The notes: generated by a model from the letters alone, not told the origin. A stretch of 64,000 bases of DNA from a bacterium (GCA_030824575.1 JAVBXL010000023.1:1-64000), one strand, 5' to 3'; positions 36,030 through 46,185 are shown, numbered from the stretch's first letter. Numbers and translations: made by a program.

Positions 36030-36452
36030 TTAGCCGACAATCTCTTCCGGCTTGAAGAAATAGGCGATCTCGATCGCGGCATTTTCTTCGCTGTCAGACC
36101 CATGGACCGAATTGGCTTCGATCGATTCGGCCAGTTCCTTGCGGATCGTGCCGGCGTCGGCATTGGCGGGGTTGGTGGCGCCCATGACGTCACGGTTGCG
36201 CTGCACGGCGTTTTCGCCTTCCAGCACCTGGACTACGACCGGGCCGGAAATCATGAAGGCGACCAGGTCGGCAAAGAAAGGCCGTTCCTTGTGAACGCCA
36301 TAGAAGCCTTCGGCCTGCTCGCGGCTCATGCGGATGCGCTTGGAAGCGACGATGCGAAGCCCTGCTTCCTCCAGCATCTTGGCGACCGCGCCGGTCAGGT
36401 TGCGACGGGTCGCGTCGGGCTTGATGATCGAAAAGGTGCGCGTGACGGCCAT
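36030..36452 (-). CDS. ndk: Nucleoside diphosphate kinase
   Basis: The 140-residue protein is a full-length NDK, which transfers the gamma phosphate between NTPs and NDPs. The phospho-His is H117 in [19 protein letters not shown] and [14 protein letters not shown] are the other signature blocks. It follows holC on the minus strand with a gap of 90 bases. GAGGG lies close upstream of the ATG. Confidence 0.98.
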   Translation of the reverse strand: MAVTRTFSIIKPDATRRNLTGAVAKMLEEAGLRIVASKRIRMSREQAEGFYGVHKERPFFADLVAFMISGPVVVQVLEGENAVQRNRDVMGATNPANADAGTIRKELAESIEANSVHGSDSEENAAIEIAYFFKPEEIVG

Positions 36453-36542
36453 GGCCCTCGAAACTCCAGATTGTTGGGAATGCTGGGCGCGCCTTTAGAC
36501 GCGGCGGGGCCGGGCCGCAAGGGGCTTAACCCTGGCCATGCG

Positions 36543-36980
36543 TCAGGCCATTTGCACCCATTTGCGGCCGTCCTGCTTGAAATAGCGCGAAACCGTCTCC
36601 TCGCGCTTCGACAGTATCCGCCAACTGGCCCGCGCACCGTCGACCGTATCATCGTCGAAGAAGTAGAAGGCCCGCTCAAACCCCAGCGCTTCGTCGCGCC
36701 AGATGCCGTCCGCCAGCGCGATGTGCGCCGCACCGTTCAACGCCTCGCACGCTTCGCTCAGCAGGATCGGCTGCGCCGCCTCGCCGCCCTCACCCGCCCG
36801 GCCATGCGCCAGGAAGCTTTCGGGCGGCCCGGCCCACAGCCCCGCAGAAATCCGCTCCAGCCGATCCGGCTCCTGCGCCACCACCAGCAGCCGCGCGCCC
36901 AGGTCCAGGATGCGCGCCGCGATTGCGGGCAACACCTGGTCCACCGGATCGCGGCTCAGCTGGTAGAAATCGACCTGCAT
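36543..36980 (-). CDS. holC: DNA polymerase III chi subunit
   Basis: The 145-residue protein matches HolC: MQVDFYQL start, RLLVVAQEPDRLERI, LWAGPPESFLAHG and ILLSEACEALN. HolC links the clamp-loader psi subunit to single-strand binding protein in the replisome. The position directly downstream of pepA (22 bases) is conserved in E. coli, where valS follows; here ndk follows instead. Confidence 0.95.
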   Translation of the reverse strand: MQVDFYQLSRDPVDQVLPAIAARILDLGARLLVVAQEPDRLERISAGLWAGPPESFLAHGRAGEGGEAAQPILLSEACEALNGAAHIALADGIWRDEALGFERAFYFFDDDTVDGARASWRILSKREETVSRYFKQDGRKWVQMA

Positions 36981-37002
36981 GTGCTTCCCTATCGGACCAG
37001 GA

Positions 37003-38448
37003 TCAAGCCTCGAACTTGTCCGCGACCAGCCGGTCGATCAGGCGCACGCCATAGCCGGTGGCACCCTTGTCCCAGGTCGCGCCCGGCTTGTCCGACCACA
37101 CCATCCCGGCGATGTCGAGATGCGCCCACTTCACGCCCTCGTCCACGAACCGCTTGATGAACTGGGCGGCGGTGATCGAACCGGCGTAACGCCCGCCGAT
37201 ATTCTTCATGTCGGCGATCGGGCTGTCGATCATCTTGTCATAGGCCGCCGCCAGCGGGAAGCGCCACAGCTGGTCGCCGCTCGCCTTGCCCGCCGCGGTC
37301 AGGTCTTCCGCCAGGCCGTCGTCATTGGCGAACAGGCCACCATATTGATCGCCCAGCGCCACGATCATCGCGCCAGTCAGCGTGGCCAGATCAACTAGCA
37401 CCTCGGGCGCATAGGTCTTCTGCGCCCAGGTGATCGCGTCGCACAGCACCAGCCGCCCTTCGGCGTCGGTATTCAGCACCTCGATCGTCTGCCCGGACAT
37501 CGACGTCACGATGTCTCCGGGGCGCTGGGCATTGGCGTCCGGCATATTTTCAACGAGGCCACAAATGCCCACGACCCGCGCCTTCGCCTTGCGTCCGGCC
37601 AGCGCCTTGATCGCACCCGCGACCGCGCCCGCGCCGCCCATGTCCCACTTCATGTCTTCCATACCGGCCGCTGGCTTGATGGAGATGCCGCCAGTGTCGA
37701 AGGTCACGCCCTTGCCGACGAAGACCACTGGCTTTTCGACGGTGCCATTGGTGCCGTCCCATTCCAGCGCCAGCAGCCGCGCTTCGCGCACCGACCCCTG
37801 CGCCACGCCCAGCAGCGCGCCCATGCCCAGTTCTTCCATCGCCGCCTTGTCGAGGACGGTGATCTTCACGCCCAGTTCGGCGAGATGCTGGCAGCGCTCG
37901 ACGAAGCTTTCGGGATAAAGAATATTGGCCGGCTCCGACACCAGCTCGCGGGTAAAGGCGATGCCGGCGGCAACCGCAGCCAGCCTTTCCCATGCCGCAT
38001 CCGCGCCGGCCGCAACCAGCGTGATCGTCTTCAACGTCGGCTTCGCCTTTTCGGGCTGGCGCGTGCGATAGGTGTCGATCCGCCAGCCGCGCAGCAACGC
38101 GCCAAACGCCAGATGCGCCGCCTGCTCGCCGCTCGCGCCGCCGAAAAATTCGACCGCGGCATGGATCGCGCCGCTGGTCGCCAGCTTGGCGGTCAGCGCC
38201 GCGCCCGCTTTCTCCACGTCCAGTTCGCTGCCCGCGCCTATGCCCAGCAACAGTACGCGCAGCGTCTTGCCACCTTCATCCACGAAACTTTCGAAGCTCG
38301 TCCCCGCCTCGCCGGTGAAGCGCGACGCGGTCGCGCCCGCCGCCAGGGTTGGCGCGGCCGACAGCGGCAGTGTGTCGAACCCGCCTTTGGGCACGGCGAA
38401 GACCAGCGTGTCGGCATCGGGGCGGGTCGGGCTGAACTGGATATCCAT
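37003..38448 (-). CDS. pepA: Leucyl aminopeptidase (cytosol aminopeptidase)
   Basis: The 481-residue M17 peptidase has the C-terminal catalytic signature NTDAEGRLVLCDAI and the metal-binding FVGKGVTFDTGGISIKPAAG and MKWDMGGAG segments. It is a hexameric di-metal exopeptidase that trims N-terminal residues in the cytoplasm and in E. coli also binds DNA. The ATG at 38448 is used because the N-terminal domain begins there with AAGAGGAC upstream; the longer open frame to 38586 has no supporting signal. It is divergent from lptD. Confidence 0.97.
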   Translation of the reverse strand: MDIQFSPTRPDADTLVFAVPKGGFDTLPLSAAPTLAAGATASRFTGEAGTSFESFVDEGGKTLRVLLLGIGAGSELDVEKAGAALTAKLATSGAIHAAVEFFGGASGEQAAHLAFGALLRGWRIDTYRTRQPEKAKPTLKTITLVAAGADAAWERLAAVAAGIAFTRELVSEPANILYPESFVERCQHLAELGVKITVLDKAAMEELGMGALLGVAQGSVREARLLALEWDGTNGTVEKPVVFVGKGVTFDTGGISIKPAAGMEDMKWDMGGAGAVAGAIKALAGRKAKARVVGICGLVENMPDANAQRPGDIVTSMSGQTIEVLNTDAEGRLVLCDAITWAQKTYAPEVLVDLATLTGAMIVALGDQYGGLFANDDGLAEDLTAAGKASGDQLWRFPLAAAYDKMIDSPIADMKNIGGRYAGSITAAQFIKRFVDEGVKWAHLDIAGMVWSDKPGATWDKGATGYGVRLIDRLVADKFEA

Positions 38449-38624
38449 CGGGGTTCTTGTCCTCTTGTCTCTGCGGCGGGCAAAGCCGCGCTCTTGTCCG
38501 TCAGATAGTGCGGCTTTCCCCGTCTGGCAAAGCCGTTCGACCGATTTCCAGCCAAAGATGCGCGACGGGCGATTGCGGACGGGCAATCAGTGCGATAGGC
38601 GGGACGGCAATATGCGCCCCGTTG
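38449..38624. other. Divergent intergenic region pepA/lptD
   Basis: This 176-base region must hold the promoters for pepA-holC and for the lptD operon. An open frame from lptD extends through it, but without a signal peptide start or ribosome site. No clear -35/-10 pair can be asserted. Confidence 0.4.
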
Positions 38625-40907
38625 ATGAGGCCTCACCGCTTGCAAACCGTTCCGTTCCCCTTCTCCGTCCGCCATGCCCTTATGGCCGGCGCGATGCTAC
38701 CCGTCTTCCTGCTGGCCCCCGCGGCACTGGCGCAGCAGCTGAACGAGCCTGTCGCCCCGATCAGCGCGCCCGACGCGCCGATGCCGGAGAATGACGACCA
38801 GATCGGCTTTGCCGCCGATGCGCTGCAATATGACAGCAACAGCGAAGTCGTCACCGCCGACGGCAATGTGCAATTGCTGCGCGACGGCAACCGGCTGCGC
38901 GCCGACAAGGTCGTGTGGAACCGCACCAGCGGCAAGGTGGAGGCGATCGGCAATGTCTCGATCGTCGATCCCGAAGGCAATATCGCCTATGGCGACCGCA
39001 TCGACGTCACCGATACGCTGAAAGACGGCGCGGTCGACAATATGCTGCTGGTGCTTCAGTCGGGCGGTCGCCTGGCGTCGGTCAAGGGCACGCGGGCCGA
39101 CGGCATCTATACGCTCAACCGCGCCACCTATACCGGCTGCGCGGTAGAGGATAGCAAGGGTTGCCCCAAGGAACCCACCTGGCAGATCAACGCCATCCGC
39201 GTGATCTACGACCCAGTGCGGCAGCGCGTGACGTACAAGAACGCCAATATCGAACTATTCGGCCTGCCGCTAATCCCCTTGCCCGGCCTGTCCCACCCGG
39301 TCGGCGATGGCGGCAGCAGCGGCCTGATGGTGCCCAACCTGCGCTACGACCGGAACAACGGCTTCGAAATCGCGCTGCCCTATTATTTCAAGCTGGCGCC
39401 CAATCGCGACATCACTGTCACGCCGCATGTCTATACCGACACGCTGCCGATGCTGGAGGCCAATTACCGCCATCTCTACGATCGCGGTGCCTATCAGGTC
39501 ACCGGCTTCATCACCCATGGCAGCCGCGTGGCCACCAGCGACAGCAGCGTAGGCACGACTCCGGCGGCATCCGAAAAGGATATTCGCGGCTATCTCGATG
39601 CCAGTGGCAAGATGCAGTTGTCGCCCGAATGGAGCCTGGACGGTTCGCTCCGCTTCGCCACCGACCGCACCTTCCTGCGCCGCTACGACATCAGCCGCGA
39701 CGATCGGCTGCGTTCGACGCTGGGCGCGCAGCGGATCGGCGACAACAGCTATTTCTCGATTCGCGGCTGGGCGGTGCAGACCCTGCGTCAGGGCGATTCG
39801 CAGGGGCAGACCCCGATCGCGCTGCCGGTCATCGACTATCGGCTGCGGCTGAAAGACCCGCTGCTGGGCGGCATACTCCAGTTGCAGGCGAACACGCTCG
39901 CCATCACCCGCACCAGTGGTCAGGATACGCAGCGCGCCTTCGCCGCGGCCGAATGGAACCTGCGCACGCTGACCGGCCTGGGGCAGGAAGTCACCTTCAC
40001 CGGCTATCTGCGCGGCGACGTCTATCACAGCAGCGACAACGCCCTGACCTCGGTCGTCAGCTATGCCGGCGATCCGGGCTGGCAGGCGCGCGGCATCGCC
40101 GCCGCCGCGGTGGACATGCGCTGGCCCTTCGTCGGCGAAGCCTTTGGCGGCGTGCAGCGCATCGCCCCGCGCGTGCAGATCGTCGCCGCGCCGCACCTGG
40201 CCAACCTGTCGCTGCCCAATGAGGATGCCCGCGCCGTCGATCTGGAGGACAGCAACCTCTTCGCGCTCAACCGTTTCGCGGGCTATGACAGGTTCGAGGA
40301 TTCAAGCCGTATCACCTATGGTCTGGAATATAGCCTGGCGCTGCCCAACTTCTTGCTCGAAGCCAATGTCGGCCAGAGCTACCGGATCGACAATCGCCCT
40401 GCCATTCTGCCCGACGGCACCGGCCTGTCCGACCGCACGTCCGACATCGTCGGCCGCACCACCGTCCGCTACAAGGATTTCCTCGCCCTCACCCACCGCT
40501 ATCGGGTGGACAAGGACAATCTGTCGGTTCGCCGCAATGAAATCGACGCGACCGTCGGCACGAAGAAAACCTACGCCATGGTCGGCTATCTGCGGCTCAA
40601 CCGCGATGTCGCGTCGGGGCTGGAGGATTTGCAGGACCGCGAGGAGTTGCGCCTGGGCGGCCGCGTCCAGTTTGCGCGCTTCTGGTCGGTGTTCGGATCG
40701 ACCGTGATCGACCTGACCGATGCGAAGGAAGCGCCCAACAGCACATCGGACGGCTACGAACCCGTCCGCCACCGCCTCGGCGTCGCTTATGAGGATGACT
40801 GCCTCACCCTCGGCCTCACCTGGCGCCGCGACTATCAGGCCAATGGCGACGCGCGAAAGGGCAATGGCTTCCAGCTACGGCTAGCTTTCCGCAATATTGG
40901 CATATAA
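38625..40907 (+). CDS. lptD: LPS-assembly outer-membrane protein LptD
   Basis: The 760-residue protein has a signal peptide (cleavage after PAALA near residue 38), an OstA/LptA-like beta-jellyroll domain (about 55-190, with DALQYDSNSEVVTADGNVQL and GNIAYGDRIDVTD) and a large C-terminal beta-barrel. It forms the outer-membrane gate that inserts lipopolysaccharide. Cysteines in GCAVEDSKGCP (N domain) and EDDCLTLGLTW (barrel end) are placed where LptD forms its interdomain disulfides. It heads the lptD-surA-pdxA-rsmA operon. The ATG at 38625 is chosen on the signal peptide; the ribosome site is weak. Confidence 0.96.
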   Translation: MRPHRLQTVPFPFSVRHALMAGAMLPVFLLAPAALAQQLNEPVAPISAPDAPMPENDDQIGFAADALQYDSNSEVVTADGNVQLLRDGNRLRADKVVWNRTSGKVEAIGNVSIVDPEGNIAYGDRIDVTDTLKDGAVDNMLLVLQSGGRLASVKGTRADGIYTLNRATYTGCAVEDSKGCPKEPTWQINAIRVIYDPVRQRVTYKNANIELFGLPLIPLPGLSHPVGDGGSSGLMVPNLRYDRNNGFEIALPYYFKLAPNRDITVTPHVYTDTLPMLEANYRHLYDRGAYQVTGFITHGSRVATSDSSVGTTPAASEKDIRGYLDASGKMQLSPEWSLDGSLRFATDRTFLRRYDISRDDRLRSTLGAQRIGDNSYFSIRGWAVQTLRQGDSQGQTPIALPVIDYRLRLKDPLLGGILQLQANTLAITRTSGQDTQRAFAAAEWNLRTLTGLGQEVTFTGYLRGDVYHSSDNALTSVVSYAGDPGWQARGIAAAAVDMRWPFVGEAFGGVQRIAPRVQIVAAPHLANLSLPNEDARAVDLEDSNLFALNRFAGYDRFEDSSRITYGLEYSLALPNFLLEANVGQSYRIDNRPAILPDGTGLSDRTSDIVGRTTVRYKDFLALTHRYRVDKDNLSVRRNEIDATVGTKKTYAMVGYLRLNRDVASGLEDLQDREELRLGGRVQFARFWSVFGSTVIDLTDAKEAPNSTSDGYEPVRHRLGVAYEDDCLTLGLTWRRDYQANGDARKGNGFQLRLAFRNIGI

Positions 40908-40992
40908 GGAACAGGCTCCCGCCTACCGTCAGGACTGGTTAAGGCGGACCAGCGCATCACGCGCCGGTTCGTATTGGAGATTTTTGCCGACG

Positions 40993-42378
40993 ATGCTGCC
41001 TGTCGCTCCCTCGCCCACCAGCCTGTTTCATGGCGTCCGCTCGGGCCTTCGCACCTTGCTCCTGTCCTCGGCGCTGCTCAGTGTCGGCGTCCAGCCGCTT
41101 CTCGCCCAGACGGTCGATGACGATGGCGGCGTCGGCGCGCAGCAACTCAACCTGCCCAAGGACGTCACCGTCTTTGGCAAGAGCGACCCCAATATTCGCA
41201 AGGCGACGGCGATCGTCAACGGCCGGATCATCACCGGGACGGACATCGACCAGCGCTTGGCGCTCATCATCACCGCCAATGGCGGCAAGGTGGAGGAAGC
41301 GGAAAAGGAGCGGCTGCGCGTCCAGGTTCTGCGTAACCTGATCGACGAAACGCTCCAGATCCAGGAAGCCGCCGCCAACGACATCAAGGTCGATCCGGCC
41401 GAAGTGCAGCAAAGCTATGAGCGCGTAGCGGCCAATTTCCGCCAGTCGCCGACCCAGTTCGACGGCTATCTGCGCGAAAAGGGCAGCTCGGCCGCCAGCA
41501 TCAAGCGCCAGATCGAGGGCGAACTGGCCTGGAGCCGCCTGCAACGCCGCAATATCCAGCCGTTCGTCAACGTGTCCGAAGACGAAGTGAAGTCGGTGGT
41601 CGATCGCCTCAATGCCGCCAAGGGCGCGGACGAATATCGCATCGGCGAAATCTATCTGTCGGCGACGCCTGAAAATCACGACCAGATCGTCGCCAATGCT
41701 CGCAATATCATCGAACAGATTCAAAAGGGTGGCAGCTTCCCCGCCTATGCCCGGCAGTTTTCCGAAGCGTCGACCGCCGCGGTCGGCGGCGACCTGGGCT
41801 GGGTCCGTCCCGCGCAGTTGCCGCCCGAACTGGCGCAGGCCGCGACCGGGATGCAGGTCGGCCAGATCGCCGGCCCGATCGACGTCGCGGGCGGCGTGTC
41901 GCTGGTCTACGTGATGGACAAGCGCAAAGTGCTGACCGCCGATCCGCGCGATTCGCTGCTCAGCCTGAAACAGCTTTCGGTGCTTTTCCCCAAGGGCACG
42001 ACGAAGGAACAGGCCAGCGCCAGGGCCGCCAGCTTCGCCGCCGCGATCAAGGAGATCAAGGGTTGCGGCCAGGCCAATGAGGTCGGTTCGAAGATCGGCG
42101 CCGACGTGGTCGACAATGACAATGTGAAGGTGCGCGACCTGCCGCCGCAGTTGCAGGACATTTTGATGAACCTGCAGGTGGGCGAATCGACACCGCCCTT
42201 CGGGTCGATCGACGATGGCGTGCGCGTGCTGGTGGTCTGCGGCCGCGACGATCCGGCGTCGGCCAACGCCCCCAACGCCGAACAGATTCAGGCGCAGTTG
42301 GAAGAAGAACGGGTCAACAAGCGCGCGCGCATCTACCTGCGTGACCTTCGTCGTGATGCGGTCATCGAATATAACTGA
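40993..42378 (+). CDS. surA: Periplasmic chaperone/peptidyl-prolyl isomerase SurA-like
   Basis: The 461-residue protein starts at 40993 with a signal peptide (GLRTLLLSSALLSVGVQPLLAQ). It then has a SurA N-terminal chaperone domain (ATAIVNGRIITGTDIDQRLAL, then helices to about residue 200) and parvulin-like PPIase domains (EYRIGEIYLSATPEN... with GGDLGWVRPAQLPPELA, and a second with KQLSVLFPKG). SurA escorts outer-membrane proteins, including LptD, through the periplasm. An open frame extends back to 40897 with no signal and is ignored. It is 85 bases after lptD and overlaps pdxA by 23 bases. Confidence 0.93.
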   Translation: MLPVAPSPTSLFHGVRSGLRTLLLSSALLSVGVQPLLAQTVDDDGGVGAQQLNLPKDVTVFGKSDPNIRKATAIVNGRIITGTDIDQRLALIITANGGKVEEAEKERLRVQVLRNLIDETLQIQEAAANDIKVDPAEVQQSYERVAANFRQSPTQFDGYLREKGSSAASIKRQIEGELAWSRLQRRNIQPFVNVSEDEVKSVVDRLNAAKGADEYRIGEIYLSATPENHDQIVANARNIIEQIQKGGSFPAYARQFSEASTAAVGGDLGWVRPAQLPPELAQAATGMQVGQIAGPIDVAGGVSLVYVMDKRKVLTADPRDSLLSLKQLSVLFPKGTTKEQASARAASFAAAIKEIKGCGQANEVGSKIGADVVDNDNVKVRDLPPQLQDILMNLQVGESTPPFGSIDDGVRVLVVCGRDDPASANAPNAEQIQAQLEEERVNKRARIYLRDLRRDAVIEYN

Positions 42379-43378
42379 CGCTACGCCTCTCGCACCCTTT
42401 GCGGTGTCGCTCGGCGATCCCGCCGGGATCGGGCCGGAGATCGTCGCGAAAAGCTGGGTAATGCGCGAAGCGCGCGGCCTGCCGCCCTTCTTCGCAGTGG
42501 GCGACGCCGCGTCGCTGCGCGCGGTGTGGCTGGGGCCGATCGCGATGATCGGATCGCCGGAGGAGGCCGCCGGTGCGTTCGGCACGGCGCTGCCCTGCCT
42601 CCAGGTCGCCGAAGCGGGACCGATCGTACCGGGCAGCCCCAGCATCGACGGTGCCCGCACCGCTTTCCAGGCGCTCGAAGTCGCGGTCGGGCTCGCGCGT
42701 CAGGGGTCCGCCGCCGGGATCGTGACTGCCCCGGTGGGCAAGGAACAATTGTACGGTGTGGGCTTCACCCATCCGGGCCAGACCGAATTTGTCGCCGAAC
42801 GCTGCGGCGTGTCGCCCCATAATGCGGTGATGATGCTGGCCGGGCCATCGTTGAAGGTCGTGCCGATCACCATCCATATTCCGCTGGCGCAGGTGGCTTC
42901 GGCGCTGACGATCGACCTGATCCGCGCCCGCGCGCTGACCACGGCCAAGGGATTGCAGCGCAATTTCGGCATCGCCCGCCCGCGCCTGGCCGTGGCGGGG
43001 CTGAACCCCCATGCCGGCGAAAATGGCGCGCTGGGTCGGGAGGAGATCGAGGTGATCCGCCCCGCGATCGATCTGTTGCGCGAAGACGGCCTCGACATTG
43101 TCGGCCCGCTCGCCGCCGACGGCATGTTCCATGCGCGCGCCCGCGAAACCTATGACGCCGCGCTCTGCATGTATCATGATCAGGCGCTGATCCCGATCAA
43201 GACGCTGTATTTCGATGAAGGCGTCAACATCACGCTGGGCCTGCCGATCGTGCGCACATCGCCCGACCATGGCACCGCCTTTGGCATCGCCGGCACCGAC
43301 AGCGCCAATCCCGGCGCGATGATGGCTGCGCTCAAGATGGCGGCCGAAGCCGCGCGCGCCCGCATCGCCCATGGCTGA
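42356..43378 (+). CDS. pdxA: 4-hydroxythreonine-4-phosphate dehydrogenase
   Basis: The 340-residue protein is PdxA, which oxidises 4-phosphohydroxy-threonine in the DXP-dependent pyridoxal-phosphate pathway. The metal-binding His blocks [21 protein letters not shown] and [11 protein letters not shown] are all present, as is [13 protein letters not shown]. The start at 42356 lies inside the surA end (23-base overlap); no ATG follows before the conserved GDPAGIGPE block, and a GTG at codon 18 is too late. Position after surA is conserved from E. coli. Confidence 0.96.
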   Translation: MRSSNITDATPLAPFAVSLGDPAGIGPEIVAKSWVMREARGLPPFFAVGDAASLRAVWLGPIAMIGSPEEAAGAFGTALPCLQVAEAGPIVPGSPSIDGARTAFQALEVAVGLARQGSAAGIVTAPVGKEQLYGVGFTHPGQTEFVAERCGVSPHNAVMMLAGPSLKVVPITIHIPLAQVASALTIDLIRARALTTAKGLQRNFGIARPRLAVAGLNPHAGENGALGREEIEVIRPAIDLLREDGLDIVGPLAADGMFHARARETYDAALCMYHDQALIPIKTLYFDEGVNITLGLPIVRTSPDHGTAFGIAGTDSANPGAMMAALKMAAEAARARIAHG

Positions 43379-44207
43379 CACCCGCCCAGCATTGCCGCCT
43401 CTACGAGAGGTAATTGCACGCCACGGCCTCGCCGCCAGCAAGGCGCTGGGCCAGAATTTCCTGCTCGACGAACAACTGCTCGACCGGATCGCCGCCATCC
43501 CCGGCACGCTCAACGACGCGCCAGCTTTCGAAGTCGGCCCTGGTCCCGGTGGCCTCACTCGCGCGATTCTGCGCGCCGGCGCAAAGCTGGTCGCGGTCGA
43601 GCGGGATCGCCGCTGCCTGCCCGCGCTCGCCGAATTGGAGGAGGCCTTTCCCGGTCAGCTCCGCGTCATTTCCGGCGATGCGATGGCGATCGACGCCCAT
43701 GCCGAGGCGGGGACAGGCGCCCATATCATCGCCAACCTCCCCTATAATGTCGGCACGCCGCTGCTGGTCGGCTGGCTGTCCGCCGACTGGGGGCCGCTGC
43801 CCTGGTGGTCCAGCCTGACGCTGATGTTCCAGATGGAAGTGGCCGAGCGCATCGTCGCCAAGGCCGGCTCCGACCATTATGGCCGCCTCGCCGTCCTGTC
43901 CCAGTGGCGCAGCGACGCGAAGATCGCGATGAAGGTGCATCGCAGCGCCTTCACCCCCCCGCCCAAGGTGATGTCGGCCGTGGTCCACATCACTCCCAAG
44001 CCAGCGCCCGACGGGGTGCAGCTCAAATTTCTCGAACGCCTCACCGCCGCCGCCTTCGGCCAGCGCCGCAAGATGATGCGCCAGAGCCTAAAGGGGCTAC
44101 CTGGCGCGCTCGAAGCGTTGGACAGCCTGGGCATCGACCCGCAACGCCGCGCCGAAACCGTCAGCGTGGAAGAATTTGTCGCCATCGCGCGGATATTGAG
44201 CCGTTAA
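43371..44207 (+). CDS. rsmA: 16S rRNA (adenine-1518/1519) dimethyltransferase
   Basis: The 278-residue protein is RsmA/KsgA. It has [15 protein letters not shown] (SAM site), [15 protein letters not shown] (the NLPY motif IV) and a C-terminal domain with [13 protein letters not shown]. It dimethylates two adenines in helix 45 during 30S maturation. The ATG overlaps the last 8 bases of pdxA (ATGGCTGA), showing translational coupling at the end of the lptD operon. Confidence 0.97.
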   Translation: MADTRPALPPLREVIARHGLAASKALGQNFLLDEQLLDRIAAIPGTLNDAPAFEVGPGPGGLTRAILRAGAKLVAVERDRRCLPALAELEEAFPGQLRVISGDAMAIDAHAEAGTGAHIIANLPYNVGTPLLVGWLSADWGPLPWWSSLTLMFQMEVAERIVAKAGSDHYGRLAVLSQWRSDAKIAMKVHRSAFTPPPKVMSAVVHITPKPAPDGVQLKFLERLTAAAFGQRRKMMRQSLKGLPGALEALDSLGIDPQRRAETVSVEEFVAIARILSR

Positions 44208-44231
44208 ATCCGAACCCCTTATTCAGCCAAT

Positions 44232-44281
44232 CCGTTCGTGCTGAGTAGAGACTGAGCCTGTCGAAGGCTCGTATCGAAGCA
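44232..44281. repeat. Partial copy of the CCGTTCG/TGTCGAAG intergenic repeat
   Basis: It contains CCGTTCG, TGAGCCTGTCGAAGG and a GTATCGAAGCA end, with GAGCC (44254-44258) pairing to GGCTC (44266-44270). It resembles the element at 23510-23584 and lies between rsmA and the pseudouridine synthase gene. Confidence 0.75.
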
Positions 44282-44296
44282 TCGTCTGGAAAACCC

Positions 44297-44848
44297 ATGT
44301 CCCGCCTGATCCTGTTCAACAAACCCTATGACATGCTGTCGCAATTCACCGATCGCGGCACCGACACCGCGCGCGCGACTCTGTCCGACTGCATCGCCGT
44401 GCCGGGCGTCTATCCCGCCGGCCGGTTGGACCGCGACAGCGAAGGGCTTTTGCTGCTGACCGACGACGGGCGGCTCCAATCGCGCATCGCCGATCCCAAA
44501 TACAAGACCGCGAAAACCTATCTGGCGCAGGTCGAGGGCGACGTCACCGAAGCCGCGATCGCCGCGCTCCGCCGCGGCGTGGACCTCAAGGACGGCCTCA
44601 CCCGCCCGGCCGATGTCGAACGGATCGACGATCCGGGCCTATGGGCGCGCAATCCGCCGATCCGCGTGCGCAAGGCGATCCCAGATAGCTGGATCAGCCT
44701 CACCATCCGCGAAGGCCGCAACCGGCAGGTGCGCCGCATGACCGCTGCGGTCGGACACCCCACCTTGCGCCTCGTCCGTTGGCGCATCGGCGACTGGACG
44801 CTAGACGGGTTGCAGCCGGGCGAATGGCGTGAGGTTCAGGTCGACTGA
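44297..44848 (+). CDS. rluE: 23S rRNA pseudouridine synthase, RluE type
   Basis: The 183-residue protein is an RsuA/RluE-family enzyme without an S4 domain, as in RluE. The catalytic Asp is D45 in [16 protein letters not shown]. It has the [15 protein letters not shown] and [25 protein letters not shown] blocks. RluE converts U2457 in 23S rRNA to pseudouridine. Its last 13 bases overlap a small convergent ORF on the minus strand. Confidence 0.9.
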   Translation: MSRLILFNKPYDMLSQFTDRGTDTARATLSDCIAVPGVYPAGRLDRDSEGLLLLTDDGRLQSRIADPKYKTAKTYLAQVEGDVTEAAIAALRRGVDLKDGLTRPADVERIDDPGLWARNPPIRVRKAIPDSWISLTIREGRNRQVRRMTAAVGHPTLRLVRWRIGDWTLDGLQPGEWREVQVD

Positions 44849-45030
44849 TCGGCCCCGCCGGGCGGACGGATCAGGCGCTTGCCCTTGGTCCGGCTTGTCA
44901 GGTGATATTGCCCGCACCGGTCGCAACGATAAAAGCGCAGCGGCACGCTGCCTGCCAGTGCCGCCGCCAGGGCCGCCTCCTGCGACCCGAACCGCCGCTT
45001 GCGCGCACAGATGCTCAGCCGCGTGCGAAT
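44836..45030 (-). CDS. Small zinc-ribbon-like protein, apparent ATT start
   Basis: A 64-codon frame lies directly after the cupin gene stop (3 bases between stop and proposed start) with GAGGA 7 bases before an ATT. No ATG, GTG or TTG occurs in frame. The predicted protein includes [15 protein letters not shown], then [17 protein letters not shown] and a basic tail; the CxxC and nearby His suggest a small zinc ribbon. Codon use has the GC-rich third positions of real genes here. An alternative start is CTG at 45018. I infer a real gene because the coding signal and conserved-looking CxxC are strong. The start codon is the unusual part. Confidence 0.55.
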   Translation of the reverse strand: MRTRLSICARKRRFGSQEAALAAALAGSVPLRFYRCDRCGQYHLTSRTKGKRLIRPPGGADQST

Positions 45031-45033
45031 CGC

Positions 45034-46185
45034 TCAGTCCTCGGACAGGAAGCTGACGCTGCCCTCATTGTAGAGCGTGGCCACCAAAGCCATCGCCGCG
45101 TCAGTGCCAGCCAATGCCGGATCGATCACGATACTGTCCGCCGCGCAAATCTGCCGCGCCAGCACTGCCACATCGCCGCTGCAATCATGGCTCTCGCCAT
45201 CGACGAAGAACGTCACCGCGCCCTCCCCCGCTGCCACGAAGGCGAAGCGGCTCGCCGGATTGCGGCACAGGGCGACGCCCTCTGCCACCAATGCCTGCAC
45301 ATGATCGACCGCGATCGGCTCTTCAGGCCGAAAGTCCAGTTCGGGATATTTGCGCTCGCTATTATATTCACCAAACCACCGCGCAAAGGCAGCCCGATCG
45401 TTCAAAGCCTCCGCCACCATCGCCTGCAACCGCGCCAGCGCCGCCGCGCCGATCTCGCCCGGATTGGCCTGCTTCGTCAGGTCCGGGTCGGCATAACGGT
45501 CGTCATCCTCCATGCCGCCGACGATATGGGCGCAAAATTGCTCGACCAGTTCGCTGCGCGACGGCGCGCGGAAACCGACCGAATAGGTCATGCAATCATC
45601 GCCCACGGCCACGCCATTATGCGCCACGCCCGGCGGTACATAGAGGATGTCGCCCGGCTCCAGCACCCATTCGGCTTCGGGCTGGAAATCGGCGAGCAGG
45701 CGCAGATCCTCATGCAGCATCAGCGGCGTATCGGCGTCGCACCGTCCGCCAGCCTGCCAGCGCCGCCTACCCAGCCCCTGAACCAGGAACACATCATATT
45801 GGTCGTAATGCGCGCCCACGCCACCGCCATCGGTGGCGTAGCTGACCATCACATCGTCGATCCGCCAGTTGGGGATGAAACGGAACGGCGCGACCAGCGC
45901 GGCGACTTCCGGCGCATGCATGTCCACCGCCTGCACCAGCAGCGTCCAGGGATTGCGTTCCATCGCGCCGAACCGGTCTTCGGGCAGCGGCCCATGTTCG
46001 ACCATCCAGCGCCCATCGCCCTGGCCGATCAGGCGCGATTCCACGCCCTCCTCGCAAGCCAGGCCCGCCAGTTCATCCGGCTCCAGCGGGTTCACCCACG
46101 CCGCCCACGGATTGCGGATCAGCAGCGGCTTCTTCTGCCAATAGTCGCGCAGGAACAGGTCGGCGTCGAAATCTGTGAAGTGCAT
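45034..46185 (-). CDS. JmjC-type ribosomal oxygenase (RoxA/YcfD-like)
   Basis: The 383-residue cupin-4 protein matches E. coli RoxA/YcfD, a 2-oxoglutarate and Fe(II) oxygenase that hydroxylates an Arg of ribosomal protein L16. It has the N-terminal DYWQKKPLLIRNP block and the metal ligands HxD in GAHYDQYDVFLVQG and His in PPGVAHNGVAVG. The C-terminal winged-helix-like region (about 250-380) is present. It would act in the cytoplasm on ribosomes. Whether the substrate is L16 itself is inferred from the family. Confidence 0.9.
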   Translation of the reverse strand: MHFTDFDADLFLRDYWQKKPLLIRNPWAAWVNPLEPDELAGLACEEGVESRLIGQGDGRWMVEHGPLPEDRFGAMERNPWTLLVQAVDMHAPEVAALVAPFRFIPNWRIDDVMVSYATDGGGVGAHYDQYDVFLVQGLGRRRWQAGGRCDADTPLMLHEDLRLLADFQPEAEWVLEPGDILYVPPGVAHNGVAVGDDCMTYSVGFRAPSRSELVEQFCAHIVGGMEDDDRYADPDLTKQANPGEIGAAALARLQAMVAEALNDRAAFARWFGEYNSERKYPELDFRPEEPIAVDHVQALVAEGVALCRNPASRFAFVAAGEGAVTFFVDGESHDCSGDVAVLARQICAADSIVIDPALAGTDAAMALVATLYNEGSVSFLSED

